A stretch of 64,000 bases of DNA from Apostichopus parvimensis (taxonomy: Eukaryota > Echinodermata > Holothuroidea > Aspidochirotida > Stichopodidae): contig KN884753.1 in assembly GCA_000934455.1 (NCBI GenBank), forward strand, positions 12,494 through 76,493, read 5' to 3'. Shown here in pieces: positions 11,115 to 23,041 of the stretch. The notes under the pieces were generated by a model, which was not told where the DNA came from, ran no database searches, and saw only the letters and a list, made by a program, of their open reading frames with translations. The position numbers and the translations under genes are program-made. The stretch's first letter is position 1, and each line of letters opens with the position of its first letter.

Positions 11115-12493
11115 AGATACAATTAGAGATACCATAAATCAATACGCCTGTTTGATCTATAATAGAGAGAATATTCATTCCATTTCTAAAAGAGATATTC
11201 ATTTTGTAATAAATGATCAATTATTGTTTGAAATGATTCTTCTTAACTTTCGTGGGAAATGTATTTCTTACGCCTCGTATAAGGAAAAAATAATAATGAG
11301 AGAGAAACCTTTCTGTTAGTCGAGATTAATAGGCTGGAAGATATTAATAATGTAATAATGAGGGATGAACTGGAGAAACTGAAAAACGAATTGGAAAAAA
11401 ATAGAGAGAAAAAGATGGCGGGCTTTAGAATTCGTTCTAGGGTTCAATGGATTGAGGAGGGCGAAAAACCCTCAAAGTATTTTCTTAATCTGGAAGCACG
11501 TAATGCGTCAACAAAATTAATTACCCATCTAACTAACAAGGAAAATGTTGATATTTATACACAAAATGAAATTCAAAATGAAGTGTTTATGTTTTACAGC
11601 AATTTATATGATTCGCATGAAAATGATTTATTTGATGTTGACTTAGAAACGGTGCTTTTGGGTGATTATAGGGTTTTGACTACTTCAGAATCGGAGTCAC
11701 TAGAAGGTCCATTGCAGTATGAGGAAGTTTATGATGCGTTAAAGAAAATGAAAAATGATCTCCTGGAACAGATGGTTTTACTGTAGAGTTTTATAGGTAT
11801 TTTTGGTTGGACATTTTCTGATTAGATCTCTTAATTATGGTTATGAGAATTCTTTATTATCTATTACACAACGACTGGGGGTAATTTCAATTATACCAAA
11901 GGGCGATAAGCCTAGGAATTTGTTGAGTAATTGGAGACCTATAACTCTACTTAATGTTTTTTATAAAATTGCGTCAGCTTGCATTACTAATCGTATTAAC
12001 TCTGTTCTTTCTCAGCTTATTTCGTTTGAACAAAATGGTTTTATGAAAGGTAGATATATAGGTGATTGTATCCGTACTATTTATGATACAATGTTTAATC
12101 TTGAAAAAGTGCATCATCCAGGACTTTTATTTGCAATTGACTTTGAAAAAAGCTCTTGATTCGGTGGCTTTTAGTATTATGGAAAAAGCTTTACATTCAT
12201 TTAATTTTTGTTCTTCTGTTTTAAGGTGGTTCCGAATATTCTATAATAAAATGACTTCAACGGTTTTGGTAAATGGTACATTTCGTAATTATTTTCCAAT
12301 CGAAAGAGGATGTAGACAGGGTGACCCGCTGTCACCCTGTCTCTTTAACCTCGTTGCTCAGCTTTTGAATATTTATATTAATAACGATGTGTCTATTCGT
12401 GGTCTTGACTTTGGGGGTTATGAATATAAAATGACTCAATATGCGGACGATACAAAGTTTTTAATTGATGGTACTAACAATTTATTGGCCTAA
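11107..12493 (+). pseudogene. LINE ORF2 reverse transcriptase domain remnant
   Basis: Recognisable blocks are WIEEGEKPSKYFLNLE (upstream RT region), IIPKGDKPRNLLSNWRPITL, EQNGFMKGRYIGDCIR, FAIDFEK followed in a shifted frame by ALDSVAF, GCRQGDPLSPCLFN at about 12310-12350 and QYADDTKFL with the catalytic Asp pair at 12439-12450. This order is diagnostic of non-LTR reverse transcriptase, which copies element RNA at the nicked target. Several frame changes are present, one of them in the A-run near 12147. Confidence 0.9.
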
Positions 12494-12517
12494 CAATGAA
12501 TTTGGAATAAATCAATT

Positions 12518-13979
12518 TTGGTTGGAATTGGTAGTTTGAAAGGGTCTTCTGATCTTTTTTGTAAAGAGAGGAACATTTGTTGGAACCAGGGTGAAGATTT
12601 CACTATACTTGGAATTATTTTTAATACTGATCTGGATAGAATGATTTCAGTAAATTACGCAAAGGCAGAAAATAAAATTAGGCATCTGATAAACATTTGG
12701 TCAAAGCGTAATCTAACTACGTTGGGTCGTGTAACGGTTTTTAAATCAATTATTTTACCTCATTTGAATAATTATTTGTTAACATTACCTAATCCGTCGG
12801 ATGACCTCTTGAAAGATTTGAATTCTTTATTTTTCAAGTTTATTTGGAAGAATAAACCTGATCGTGTTAGTAGACAACAGGTTATTCATGATGATGCAGA
12901 GGTGCATGGTTTTAGAATGACTGATATTTTTAGTCAAACTGTGGCTTTGAAAGTTACTTGTTTTTGTCGCCTGTTTGACAATAATACTGGGAAAAATTGT
13001 CTTGGTGCTTGGTATCTTAGTAAATATGGTTTTACTATTACAGATGCTATTATGAATGGTGATTTTTAATTAAACAGTATAGCATTGCATTTGATAATAT
13101 TTTTTGGAAAGACGTTTTTTACTCATTCCATTATTATATGGTAAACTATAATTATGCTTTTAGCAATGATCATCATTTAATTCTATATCAGCCTATTTGG
13201 AACAATAGTTCAATAAAGGTTGACGGTAAGCCGGTTTTATATCGGCACTGGATTAATAGTGGAATCCATATAATTAATGATTTATTATCAGAAGATGGTA
13301 CATTTTTTAGTTATAATCAATCGATCAATATTTATAATGCGTTCATTTTTTTTTAGAATATTATGGATTGATAAGTGCTATAAAATCTTCTTGGAATAAG
13401 TTTTTTGAAATGCTTAAATACAGTTTACCGAGACCTGTCATCAATTTTTATTGGCTAATGGTATCTAAACAAAAATGTATGTGTAGATATGTTTATAATA
13501 ATTTGTTACATTCATCAGTTGTTAGGAATAAGGCTTTATCTAAATGGTGTGAGAAATTGAATATTATGATTTTGGAGAAAGATTGGTCATTATATTGTTT
13601 CATTCCATTTAAATGTTCCAATGATGTTAATATAAGATGGTTTCAATATAGAATTATTCATCGGCTTATTCCTTGCAATTATTATTTGCGTATTATTAAT
13701 GTAGTAGATTCTGATCAATGTGACTTTTGTCACAATACTGTTGAGACAATTGAACATTTATTTTATTACTGTCCTTTTGTTCGTATATTGTGGGAGTTTC
13801 TCAATAATATTTTGACCAATGCTAGTATTGATTTAAATATTAATAAGGTAGAAAGGGTATTTTTTGGTTGTAATCATGACTGTATGTTTAATTTGATTGT
13901 TATTCTAGTGAAATATTATACTTTTAATTGTAAACAGAAAAACAAATTCCATCTGTTTTTGGGTTGCTTGACTTTTTGA
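12518..13979 (+). pseudogene. LINE ORF2 C-terminal region with Cys/His zinc-binding motif
   Basis: After the RT, WSKRNLTTLGRVTVFKSIIL and FFKFIWKNKPDRVSRQQV match the thumb/connector of L1/Tx1 ORF2. The end carries NIRWFQYRIIHRLIP and then CDFCHNTVETIEHLFYYCPF, the zf-RVT type Cys/His motif seen near the C-terminus of such proteins. The region is split into at least three frames. It is homologous to the - strand fragment at 16295-17990. Confidence 0.85.
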
Positions 13980-14204
13980 AAGGTTACTTTAGCTTACAGA
14001 AATGCATTTTTAGATCTAATATGAAAAATGATTGGGACCGATATTGGGAGCCTTGGGTAAACTTATTGGGGATAAACATTGAACATTACTAAAAGATATA
14101 CTTTCCCATTGCATGAGATTATATGTATTTGAATTATTTTTGTGTTTACAAAGCAAGATGGATACATGTTGATTGTCGTTTTTGTTTGTACTAAAATGAG
14201 AGTT

Positions 14205-14246
14205 GAATAAAAAAAATAAAATAAAAAAATAACAAGAAGGGGAGTG
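14205..14246 (+). repeat. LINE A-rich tail and right target duplication
   Basis: AATAAAAAAAATAAAATAAA-like tail ends at about 14236. It is directly followed by AAGGGGAGTG (14237-14246), the copy of the sequence at 8788-8797. Confidence 0.65.
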
Positions 14247-14449
14247 CCATTACCTGGCAGACTGCTGTGCACCCTCATCTCTCCTTAAATTGTTAGTGCC
14301 CCCTCTAACTCAGAACTTCTGGCTACTGACCTGGGTGGGGGGGGGGGGTGCACTGTATTGGCTGAGATTGTAGGGGTCGTCAAGAGCTCCCCTGGGACGG
14401 CCGAATCCCAGCAGTATCAATATTTTTATGTTTCTTCGTAGTTATTATC

Positions 14450-15075
14450 TAAGTAAAATAAAACTGTTAGCAAACTGCTTATCCACTAGAGAGCGTGTGT
14501 AATAGAATGTGTAAAAGTAAGTTGGCCTAACGTTTCAATCCTAGCAGGATCTTCTTCAAAGGCTAAATGACAAGTAACAGTAACAATAGGGACAAAACAC
14601 GCACAGAGATACAGACAAGTTAATGAGCATGGTGAACACAAAGAGATAGATGTAAGGGGATTAATTAGACAAGGTATGGAGAGAAGAAAGAAACCAACAG
14701 GAGAAGAGGAGAGGCAGGAGATAAACAGTGGAGGGACAAAGAGAGGATTAAGGGAATAAACTGGAGAAGGAATAAACTAGTTATTTTCTAGTACGATATC
14801 TTTGGGATAGGTCAATATATCTCATAGCTCTACTTGGGATAGACGGGTGAAGCTCACGGAAGCTGAAACATTTCCGAAGACCTCCTTGTCCGTATATCAA
14901 CATTTAACAAGAGCCCAATGGCACTATGGTTCCTTGCTTGTAAGGAAAATTTACAAGGGAACAGCACTGTCCTAACATTGTTATGTGGTCCGATGTACAC
15001 ACACAACATTATTGCCAAAAATATCACAAATCCTTTGGTCCTTTTGAGAACCTGTTGAAGACCAGGTTTATGCAT
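14450..15075 (-). mobile_element. Dispersed retroelement-like fragment related to the 6.5-kb hairpin
   Basis: The segment 14455-14575 matches 6480-6620 in inverted orientation (AACTGTTAGCAAACTGCTTA and the GATCCTAGCAGGATCTTC motif). On the - strand it contains GAAGAAGATCCTGCTAGG then TTGAAACG, resembling hammerhead-type motifs found in the terminal repeats of Penelope-like elements. The first C of the expected CTGAAGA core is T here. An open frame on the - strand at 14854-15075 contains LLLNVDIRTRRSSEMFQLP, possibly part of the element's protein, but I cannot place it in a domain. Confidence 0.45.
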
Positions 15076-15179
15076 ATGAGCAGTATGATTTTACAGAACT
15101 CACAGAATCATCTTAACTGTACTTATTTATAATTTTAACAAAACCAAACTAAACCGTGATCTCTAATAACTTCGCACAC

Positions 15180-15745
15180 AAAGGTTGCAGAGGAGTCAAC
15201 TTATGGACAATTTAGATCGGAATATGGCCACGAAAATTCAAATAATCAACTGGAAAGAAACTAATACAGGTCACTGGAGGTCAACCTGAGATCAAAGGTC
15301 ACCCAAATGCAGGGTGACTATTGGATTACAATAGCGTAACTCCCAACCTTGATGGACATTTGGTTCTTAAGTTATTGCAAAAATACTAGTTTTTGACCCC
15401 TAATTGACCTTTGTTGACCTTGCATCACATGACCGTTATTTTTTGGAAACGATCCTTTACCCCAGTCACAACTAGTCCACAAATATCAATCATGTCGGAC
15501 CCTGTCAATGGGAGTTATTGCTTTTTTAATATTTTGGTTTTTGGCCTCTTACTGACCTTTGGTGACATTCACAGGCACCAACAACAATAGGGCACAACTT
15601 CTCACTATGGCGGATCTATATACCAAGTTTGAGTTAAGTCCAACTTTCACTTGTTGAGTTACAGTGGACCCAAGCAAGTGTCACAGACACACACACAGAC
15701 ACACACGCCAACCTGACTACATATAGATTACTTTGCAAAAGCAAG
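15180..15745. repeat. TTGACC-rich dispersed repeat
   Basis: The segment carries repeated short phrases such as CTAATTGACCTTTGTTGACC, GGTCAACCTGAGATCAAAGG and GGCGGATCTATATACCAAGT. It ends in a (CA)n tract and CGCCAACCTGACTACATATA. The same phrasing recurs at 18220-18340 and 33530-34190. I recognise the style as a common dispersed repeat of echinoderm-like genomes, though I cannot name its family. There is no coding. Confidence 0.6.
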
Positions 15746-16294
15746 GTACCAAAAAAGGGGTATACTGTTGGAGGTCTGGATGCTGCGGCATTTTAATTTA
15801 TTTCTTTTTCTCTCAGTGATCTCAAAACAACAGTTTAGATAGGGTAACTACAGAGCATGATTTTCTTTTGGAAGATATCCCCTTCCTTGGCGAGGGAGGG
15901 GCGGGGTGGGGTATACAAGGAAGGTCACCGTCGTAGTTAATTTCATTCTTTATAGATATAGAACAAATAGTATTTCGCCCATTTCAATTGAGACGACAGT
16001 CTGAAATAAATTTTGTTGGAAACAAGTTTTGCGACGACACTAGGGAGCCCAAGGTCCCCAAGTTAGCTGAAGTAGCCCCTGATACCAGTTGAAAAGGTGT
16101 TTGTCCATTTTATTAAATTCAAAGCCGTCAATGTTATGAGCCAATTAACGTATTTTTAAAAATATATTTTCGTTTGTTATAGAGAACATTTTAAAGACCT
16201 GTTGTTTTCACTCCAGGGTTACTTTCTTACAAGCTTTAATCAAGGCAGACTTTACTACACGCTATAGGCGTACATTCTTTCAGACGGAAACGGA
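15746..16294. other. No gene recognised
   Basis: Spacer between the TTGACC-type repeat and the LINE 3' tail. I see nothing in it that supports a gene or element. Confidence 0.45.
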
Positions 16295-17990
16295 TTTTTT
16301 ATCTTTCTTTTTTATTTTTTTATCTTTCTTTTTTATTTGTAAATTGTAATCCTTCTTCAATTAACAAAATAACTTAAAGGTAAACATACAACCACCAGGC
16401 TGTACATTGCATAATATGACAACAATAATGAAAGCATTACATAAACAAAAGAAATTGCACTTAGAATTGTAAGATAACAATTGCAGGGTAACAAGTATCA
16501 GCACAACAATGAGTATGACGGAACTGGGCTATGCACAATCAATCTGTAAACTCTGTAGTGCCAGCCAAGAACTCCACCACTTGAAAAATATTCCAGTATG
16601 TGATTGGACACAAGCATTATAATACATAACCTTAATCAAGTGTCTTGCATTATTCTTAAAATGATTGAAATTAGGTGGAGTGTCCTGCATATTGCACTTA
16701 TAAATATAAAATTTGAACCAAATAATTAATGTGTTTTGTGCTTGATTACCAAAAGCATTTCGTACCATACCAAATAGAACTAACTATGTTGAAAGGTATA
16801 GACCTTCTGTAGTGGTCCGAAACACAAGTGCTTTCATGTCTTCCCACAGTAGTATAATTTGTTCACAGTGACAAAATAAATGACAAATTGTCTCAGTCTC
16901 TTTCAAACAAAAGGAACGTTTTTCACAGTTTGAGGTAATTATTTGTAGATAAGGATGCTATTGTTAATTCTGTACTGGAACCAGGCATACTTAACTTCCG
17001 AAGAGAGTGAATATGGAAGATTGTATATACGTTCCCAATTAAGGTCTGTTATGGAAAGTTCGTTTGCCAATTTAACTTGAGACTTCGGTGTAAACTCAGT
17101 GTTTTTAATCATCTTATAATAGAAATCTGACCCCCCCCCCCCTAGAACTTTTTAAGAAGATAGCATAAATTTCAGGATTCAATGGCCTATCAATTTTAGT
17201 GTAACCCTGACCATTGCTGTAAAGTTTAACTGCCCTTAAAACTCCATCATACTGACTTAATCTTATATAGGAAACAAATTTATCATATGAGAGAAAAGCA
17301 CATATCATTATCTAACAAATCATTAATTATGTATATACCATTTTGCACCCAATTACTTAAATACAAAGGTTTTCTATCAACTTGTATATTGTCAATATTC
17401 CATAAAAAGTAATGGGAACTGGGAGATTGAACAAGGTCAGGTTTCAAAGAATCTTTTAGTCTGATGAGAGCTTTCAAAAGGTCCTTGTAGAAATAGTTCG
17501 TAACGCAGTCCATTTTTTTCACTCAAGTAGATTGATCCACTTTCATACAGAGAAGCTACTTTGCTATTTGAAACGTAATCAAAACACACATGCATAGAGA
17601 CATAGAAGATGTTTTTAAAAAGCTGCTTAACCAAGTTAGTTTTAGTGAATGGATAAAGCTATGTAAGTCAATCAATTTTAGCCACCACTCTTATAGGGTA
17701 AGCAAACTTGCTTAAGCTGTATCTGGTCACACCCATTCCATATAAAGGAGTAGAAAAGCTGTTGAATATTTTCTAATACATGACAGGGTGGATTGGGAAT
17801 TGTGTGCAAAAAGGGATTTAACTTCGGTAATGCATGCAAGGGTTTTAATAATAGTAATCTTTCCAAGAACTGTTAGTCTCCTTTTAGACCAATGGCCAAA
17901 AATCTCATGAATTGAATCAATCACTCTAGAATAGTTAACTAGAAAGCCAGTGGGCTTATTGTGATTCCTTGCCAATTGAGATTATAATCC
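16295..17990 (-). mobile_element. 3' fragment of a second Tx1/L1-type LINE
   Basis: On the - strand, pieces of an ORF2 C-terminus occur in order. They are LDYNLNWQGITISPLAF (about 17990), HWSKRRLTVLGKITIIKTLA, LFYSFIWNGCDQIQLKQVCL, PLYLSNWVQNGIYIINDLL and finally SFCLKETETICHLFCHCEQ, the zf-RVT type motif near 16870-16915. They are collinear with the C-terminus of the LINE at 8798-14236 but clearly diverged, so it is a different copy or subfamily. The 3' end is an A-rich tail with repeated AAAAAGAAAGAT units (16295-16335). The endonuclease and the RT core are absent, and the frames are broken by several indels. Confidence 0.8.
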
Positions 17991-17999
17991 AAAGCTTTC

Positions 18000-20327
18000 G
18001 TCATTGTTGATTAAATTGATCAGCAAGGTTCTTTCACTGACTGTAGACCTACCTACTAAATATGTTAACTTACCATGTTAACAAGCTATTTTTTAGCAAA
18101 AATCAACTCAAGCCCTGCCCCCTAATAAATGTGCATAATATCACATTGAACATATATTATCATATTACCAGCTATCTACCAACACTTTCACACAAAGTAT
18201 GATTCAATTCTGAAAATGTTTACATATGACCGTGACCTCATTAATATTCTTGAGATGAGCACTAAAATCAATCGGGCTCTTCTACTTACTATGGTGCATC
18301 TATGTACCAAGTATGACTTCAATCCAACATCAAAATTGCTTGTCATAACAATGTACCCTGCGAATATTAGGAATAAAATCTGTTGCATGAAGAATTGAAG
18401 GATATAAAAAAAAAATTATGTAACCTGAAACAGAACAGATACTCTCAGTATCAAAACAAATAAGAAACACAATCCTATTATATGGTATACCAATTTGGAT
18501 CAATTTAAAAATAAAGCAACCTCGCCTAAAGAGAAAACATGGCAGGCACACATTTCACCATATAGTGATACTGTAGTCAATAGTCACATCACAACTTGTA
18601 ACTCTAGCTTCTAATAACCTCGTATGCAGTAATTTACGTAAACGTATTCCTGAATTATTTGAGATACTGGCATTTAAAATGACTACCGTTTTACGAACTA
18701 AACTTGAATTATCCCTTTAAATAAACCTTTTGTAGTCCAAGTTCTTAAAATTTAATTTAATCTTTTCATCAAGAAAACTGTATAAACTATTACAGCCCAG
18801 AAAACATAAAATTGGATTATTAATATGAATACACCCTCTTCATAGGTATCTTTTAAATTTTAAATCTCTTTAAATAAATTTGAAATTGCAGACTCAACAG
18901 ACGATTTCTGTTTATTTACATCTTCCGGCCATCGAATGGTTAATGCACTATTTAACAGTTTCTTGTCAGTTTAAAGTTCACCAGCAATGTGCCTTTATGC
19001 TTCTCAAGAGTTCCACTCAATTGCATTAATGGCAGGAGTTATAAAAACGAGTCATCAGTGTCCATCCATCTATAGTTAAACTATTTTGTCGAAGATTCAA
19101 CTAATTTCAACGCATGTTAGAAACTTTGCGAAATTTACTCTCATGCATTCATGAATATTCAAAATAAGATGTTTTAACACAAACTGGTTAAAAATATGTA
19201 ACACCTTAGAAAGTAGTCCTGACGTGAGTTACACATATATACACAATATATGTTGTCATTTTGGCTGATCTTAAGAAAGTAACTGTTGTGATCACATATG
19301 TGTCACCACATTAATGACCATTTTTATTAACCATTACAAACGAAAGAAAAATGAATGTAACCTTATTGTTAACGAGCATATAAAAGCCGCTAGGCTTCAT
19401 GCTTTGCGTAGGTCGCTCAGTATTGCTTTGAGCATAAGGGGGAAAATATTGTCTAAAACATATAACTTAGGCAGCGCTCTGGATGAATATACTTACATGT
19501 AGGCACGACATACAATTTAGCATCAAATAACATTAATAACTTAGCACATAATGGAGCCTCTTGAGAGGTTCTCGAAAATAACCTTTTTTTTGCGGGGACA
19601 TGGTAGTGGATTAGCAAGTTAAAACTTGGAACAGAATAATGAAGATGAACACGGGGAAAAAGTATCAACTTGTAGAAGAACACAGGAAATATTTCCAGTC
19701 CCCTTATTCCTCTAATTCGCCTGATAAATCGAGTTTATTCTGTTCTTCGATAAACAGTAGTTTTCGAAAATATCTACTTCTTTTTTCAACTACACATATG
19801 TTGTGTCATTCACTGAGAAATCTTTTTTGATCGAAAGAGAAACAAGTGTTACAATAGCGTCTCCATCATTTTCCATGAGTGGGTTTGCCCACATTCAGCT
19901 ACTTGCTTTCCACACATCTCACTTGCTCTTGGGGTAGTTTTGACACCTATATACATCTCTCAACTTTACGTTCAGCTGCTAGAAATACAGAAATACTCCA
20001 GTCCAACTTGAAACATGTGTAGAGCTGAAGTACTTGCCCGCCCTAGAAATACTGAAAAACAAATATATAAAACTTGCCTACAAAAATGCAATGATAGTGA
20101 AAAATTTAAACAGGCCTAAAAATAATAGAAATCCCTTACGATGCAAAACTTTAAATTCATTATGATGACGGTGTTTTGCAGATTTATATCTCCTCAAATG
20201 TCATGCACAAGCATCCTATAGGCTCGTCTTGTCTCAGAAGAGCAACAACCAGACAACGACCAGCTGGCCAAACCACCTCTGTTATATATTCTTCATTCGC
20301 CTTTGGGCCTTCCATTTGATTCTTACT
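18000..20327. other. Intergenic, with a short TTGACC-type repeat fragment
   Basis: Between about 18220 and 18340 the text CCATAGTAAG / GGTGCATCTATGTACCAAGT resembles the dispersed repeats at 15180-15745 and 33530-34190. The rest is AT-rich, and its short open frames have no recognisable features. Confidence 0.45.
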
Positions 20328-20526
20328 AAGCTCTAGAGAGGACATGGTAAAAAACTGTTTTATTACGTACGTACGTACGTACGTACGCAATAGTTATCAC
20401 GTACGTATGTTATAATACTATACGTAATAACATCACGTATGTACGTACCGCTTCTTAGGTACTGAACGTAAAATTATCACGTACGTACGTTATAAAATTA
20501 TTTTTCCCATGTCCTCTCTAGAGCTT
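20328..20526. mobile_element. 199-bp MITE-like inverted-repeat element
   Basis: The left end AAGCTCTAGAGAGGACATGG and the right end CCATGTCCTCTCTAGAGCTT are perfect 20-bp inverted repeats. The interior is a mosaic of (ACGT)n microsatellite and near-palindromic ACGTACGT blocks, so the whole element could fold into one hairpin. No convincing target duplication was found outside the ends and no coding is present. Confidence 0.7.
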
Positions 20527-20765
20527 CGTAGATTCAAGCCTTATCTAAATTAGCATGGGGAATTTCAGAATCCCCCTCTAAACACACACACGCCACTGGC
20601 CAGATAGGCCTTTTGTAGAAACATTGCGTGTTAACCTATAGTCCTTAGGGATGATTTTTTTCTTAATTTGTATGGTTTCAGCACTGTAACTTGCAACGAT
20701 CAGTGCAGGAATTTTAATTATTGAGAGCTCGTGAGTGTGCTAATATTATCATTGTTTCCATCCAG
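20527..20765. other. No gene recognised
   Basis: Short spacer with no supportable feature apart from a brief (CA)n near 20581. Confidence 0.4.
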
Positions 20766-21310
20766 TTGATCGGAGCAAAGCTGAATCGTGCAAGTAATAT
20801 ACTGTACTAGTACTTGGTGTTTTCAATATGCAGAGTGTTATTCAGTCAACTAAAATAGGCCTGTGAATTGCCTTAACCCTCGTATGACTTATTTAAGTCC
20901 ATTAGATCTCTATAAATTAGTTAAAAATCCCCACACTTTGAATGTATTAGAACGTTGTAAGAATATTATCAAGAAGAACCTAACTTTCAAGAACTAAATC
21001 GAGCCGACAAGCAATGGTATCCCATTTGAGTTTAAATCATGATATAATTGATATTAAGAGACAGATAAACATGGTATTAAAGTTAATTAAAAACAACTGA
21101 AAATGACATCTTTGGACGTTTATTGATGTGGAATTAATGTTTTATTCACTGTATTTTGTAAACAGTGTATTATACAATAGTTGTAAATTTTCTACAAATA
21201 AGATCATGTGAGTTTGTCTGTCAGTTCAAATGTGTTAGCATTTTAAGTTTTACTTAAAGAGATGTTTGTCAATGTGTCTTTATCAACTGCACTAATTAGT
21301 GCAGTTGATT
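20766..21310 (+). repeat. Direct repeat X, copy 1 (partner 23036-23885)
   Basis: Shared blocks with the partner are CGGAGCAAAGCTG, CAATATGCAGAGTGTTATTC, AGTCAACTAAAATAGGC and GTCTGTCAGTTCAAATG. Divergence is moderate and the partner has an insertion of about 300 bp after its first 40 bases. No coding was recognised. Confidence 0.75.
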
Positions 21311-21717
21311 ATAATAGTGACGTTATAAAATTGAAATGTTTGTATCATCTCTACTTCTGCTGAAGGTAGACTTTTGTTGTTGGACTGGACTAAAGGAGCA
21401 ATTGTGTAAACCAGGTTTTGGTGTACAGTCCTATAGGCGACGCAAAGTAAACAATTGTTAGTAATGTTAAACCTAGTGTCCTCCTGACAGCGGTGTTCTT
21501 CTCGGCTCCATTCGTCTGGTCCTTTGGAGATCTAAACAAGTACACCCAATTTGAGGGTGCTATTTACCTATTCAGTAGGAAACAGGTATGGCCACAACAG
21601 TAATACATACTATAATATATTCTGATGAATGACTATTTTAATGTTAAGCAGGGGACAGGAGTGACAAGTGTCAACACCCCCCCCCCCCCCCCTCCGCCAC
21701 ATATTCTTAAGTTTATG

Positions 21718-22354
21718 TTGTAATGATAGGGTTTAATGTTTATTTAATAGTAGCATCATGTACACATTATGTTATAGCATTAGCCAGCATAAAGTCATTT
21801 GTAGTCTTACTATTGTATTGATGCATCAACTTAATGGCAACTGAATATCCCCATAGTGTGGGAGATTTTGATGATATTCAATACATACTCATGTAGATTG
21901 ATGAACGGTAGACTGTACGACTTACATTTCAAGGAGTCAGGAAACTATGGCGTGCCTTTTACTGTACTTTACTGCAATATTGTTACTTCCTCTTTCCAGA
22001 CGACGTTTCTAAAAGGCATAAAATAATTATAAATGTTTGTTAAATAATAGTAATCTTCGTTCAGTGCAAATAATTAAGATCAATGATGAAGAGTAATCCA
22101 TATTTCTATAGTAAATAAATTACTGTGGTAAAGAAGGTTAAAGGTTAACTTAGCAAATGGTTGTCCTCGGAAACAGATAACTATTTACGAAATAATTTAT
22201 TGAATGTATGGCGTCTTTCAATCTTCATAATCATGGTAAGTTTTTTTTTTCTAAATTCCATAATAGTGGAATTATAATTGATATCTCGGAATAATTTTTT
22301 TCAGTTTAACCCACGTTTTGTAAAAGATGACGCGACTTTTTCCCTTCTATTTGA
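21718..22354 (+). repeat. 637-bp direct repeat Y, copy 1, ending at an assembly gap
   Basis: Starts TTGTAATGATAGGGTTTAAT and ends TTTTTCCCTTCTATTTGA exactly at the first N. The same 637-bp length recurs at 22405-23041 starting at the base after the gap. The copies differ by a few percent, including small indels. Confidence 0.9.
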
Positions 22355-22404
22355 NNNNNNNNNNNNNNNNNNNNNNNNNNNNNNNNNNNNNNNNNNNNNN
22401 NNNN
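22355..22404. other. Assembly gap (50 N)
   Basis: Fifty undetermined bases flanked on both sides by the same 637-bp repeat. Any open frame reading through it is artificial. Confidence 1.
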
Positions 22405-23041
22405 TTGTAATGATAGGGTTTAATGTTTATTTAATAGTAGCATCATGTACACATTATGTTATAGCATTAGCCAGCATAAAGTCATTTGTAGTCTTACTAG
22501 TGTATTGATGCAACAACTTTATGGCAACTAAATATGCCCATAGTGTGGAAGATTTTGATGATATTCAATACAAACTCATGTAGATTGATGAACTGTAGAC
22601 TGTATGACTTACTTTTCAAGGAGTCAGGAAACTATGACGTGCCTTGACTGTTCTTTTCTGCATTATTGTTACTTCCTCTTTCCAGACGACGTTTCTAAAA
22701 AGCATAAAATAATTATAAATGTTTGTTAAATAATAGTAATCTTCGTTCAGTGCAAATAATTTAGATCAATGATGAAGAGTAATCCATATTTCTATGGTAA
22801 ATAAATTGCTGTGGTAAAGAAGGTTAAAGGTTAACTTAAGCAAATGGTTGTCCTCAGAAACAGATAACTATTTACGTAATAATTTATTGAATGTATGGCG
22901 TCTTTCAATCTTTATAATCATGGTAAGTTTTTTTTTCTAAATTTTTATAATAGTGGAATTATAATTGATATCTCGGAATAATTTTTTTCAGTTTAACCCA
23001 CGTTTTGTAAAAGATGACGCGACTTTTTCCCTTCTATTTGA
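22405..23041 (+). repeat. 637-bp direct repeat Y, copy 2, starting at the gap
   Basis: Second copy of the repeat at 21718-22354, beginning at the first base after the N run. Its placement suggests an unmerged allelic contig end rather than a true tandem duplication. Confidence 0.9.

Larger units (their letters stand above)
8798..14236 (+). mobile_element. Tx1/L1-type LINE, 5'-truncated and mutated
   Basis: This non-LTR retrotransposon contains, in order, an L1-type ORF1 remnant, an APE-like endonuclease, a reverse transcriptase, a C-terminal zinc-binding region and an A-rich tail (about 14205-14233). It is flanked by the 10-bp direct repeat AAGGGGAGTG. The 5' end lies inside ORF1, so the copy was truncated at insertion. 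ORF2 is spread over several frames with multiple frameshifts and in-frame stops, so it is inactive, yet all domains are readable. A 502-bp hAT-type MITE sits in ORF2 at 10605-11106. The ORF1 type and endonuclease place it in the L1/Tx1 group rather than CR1 or RTE. Confidence 0.9.
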
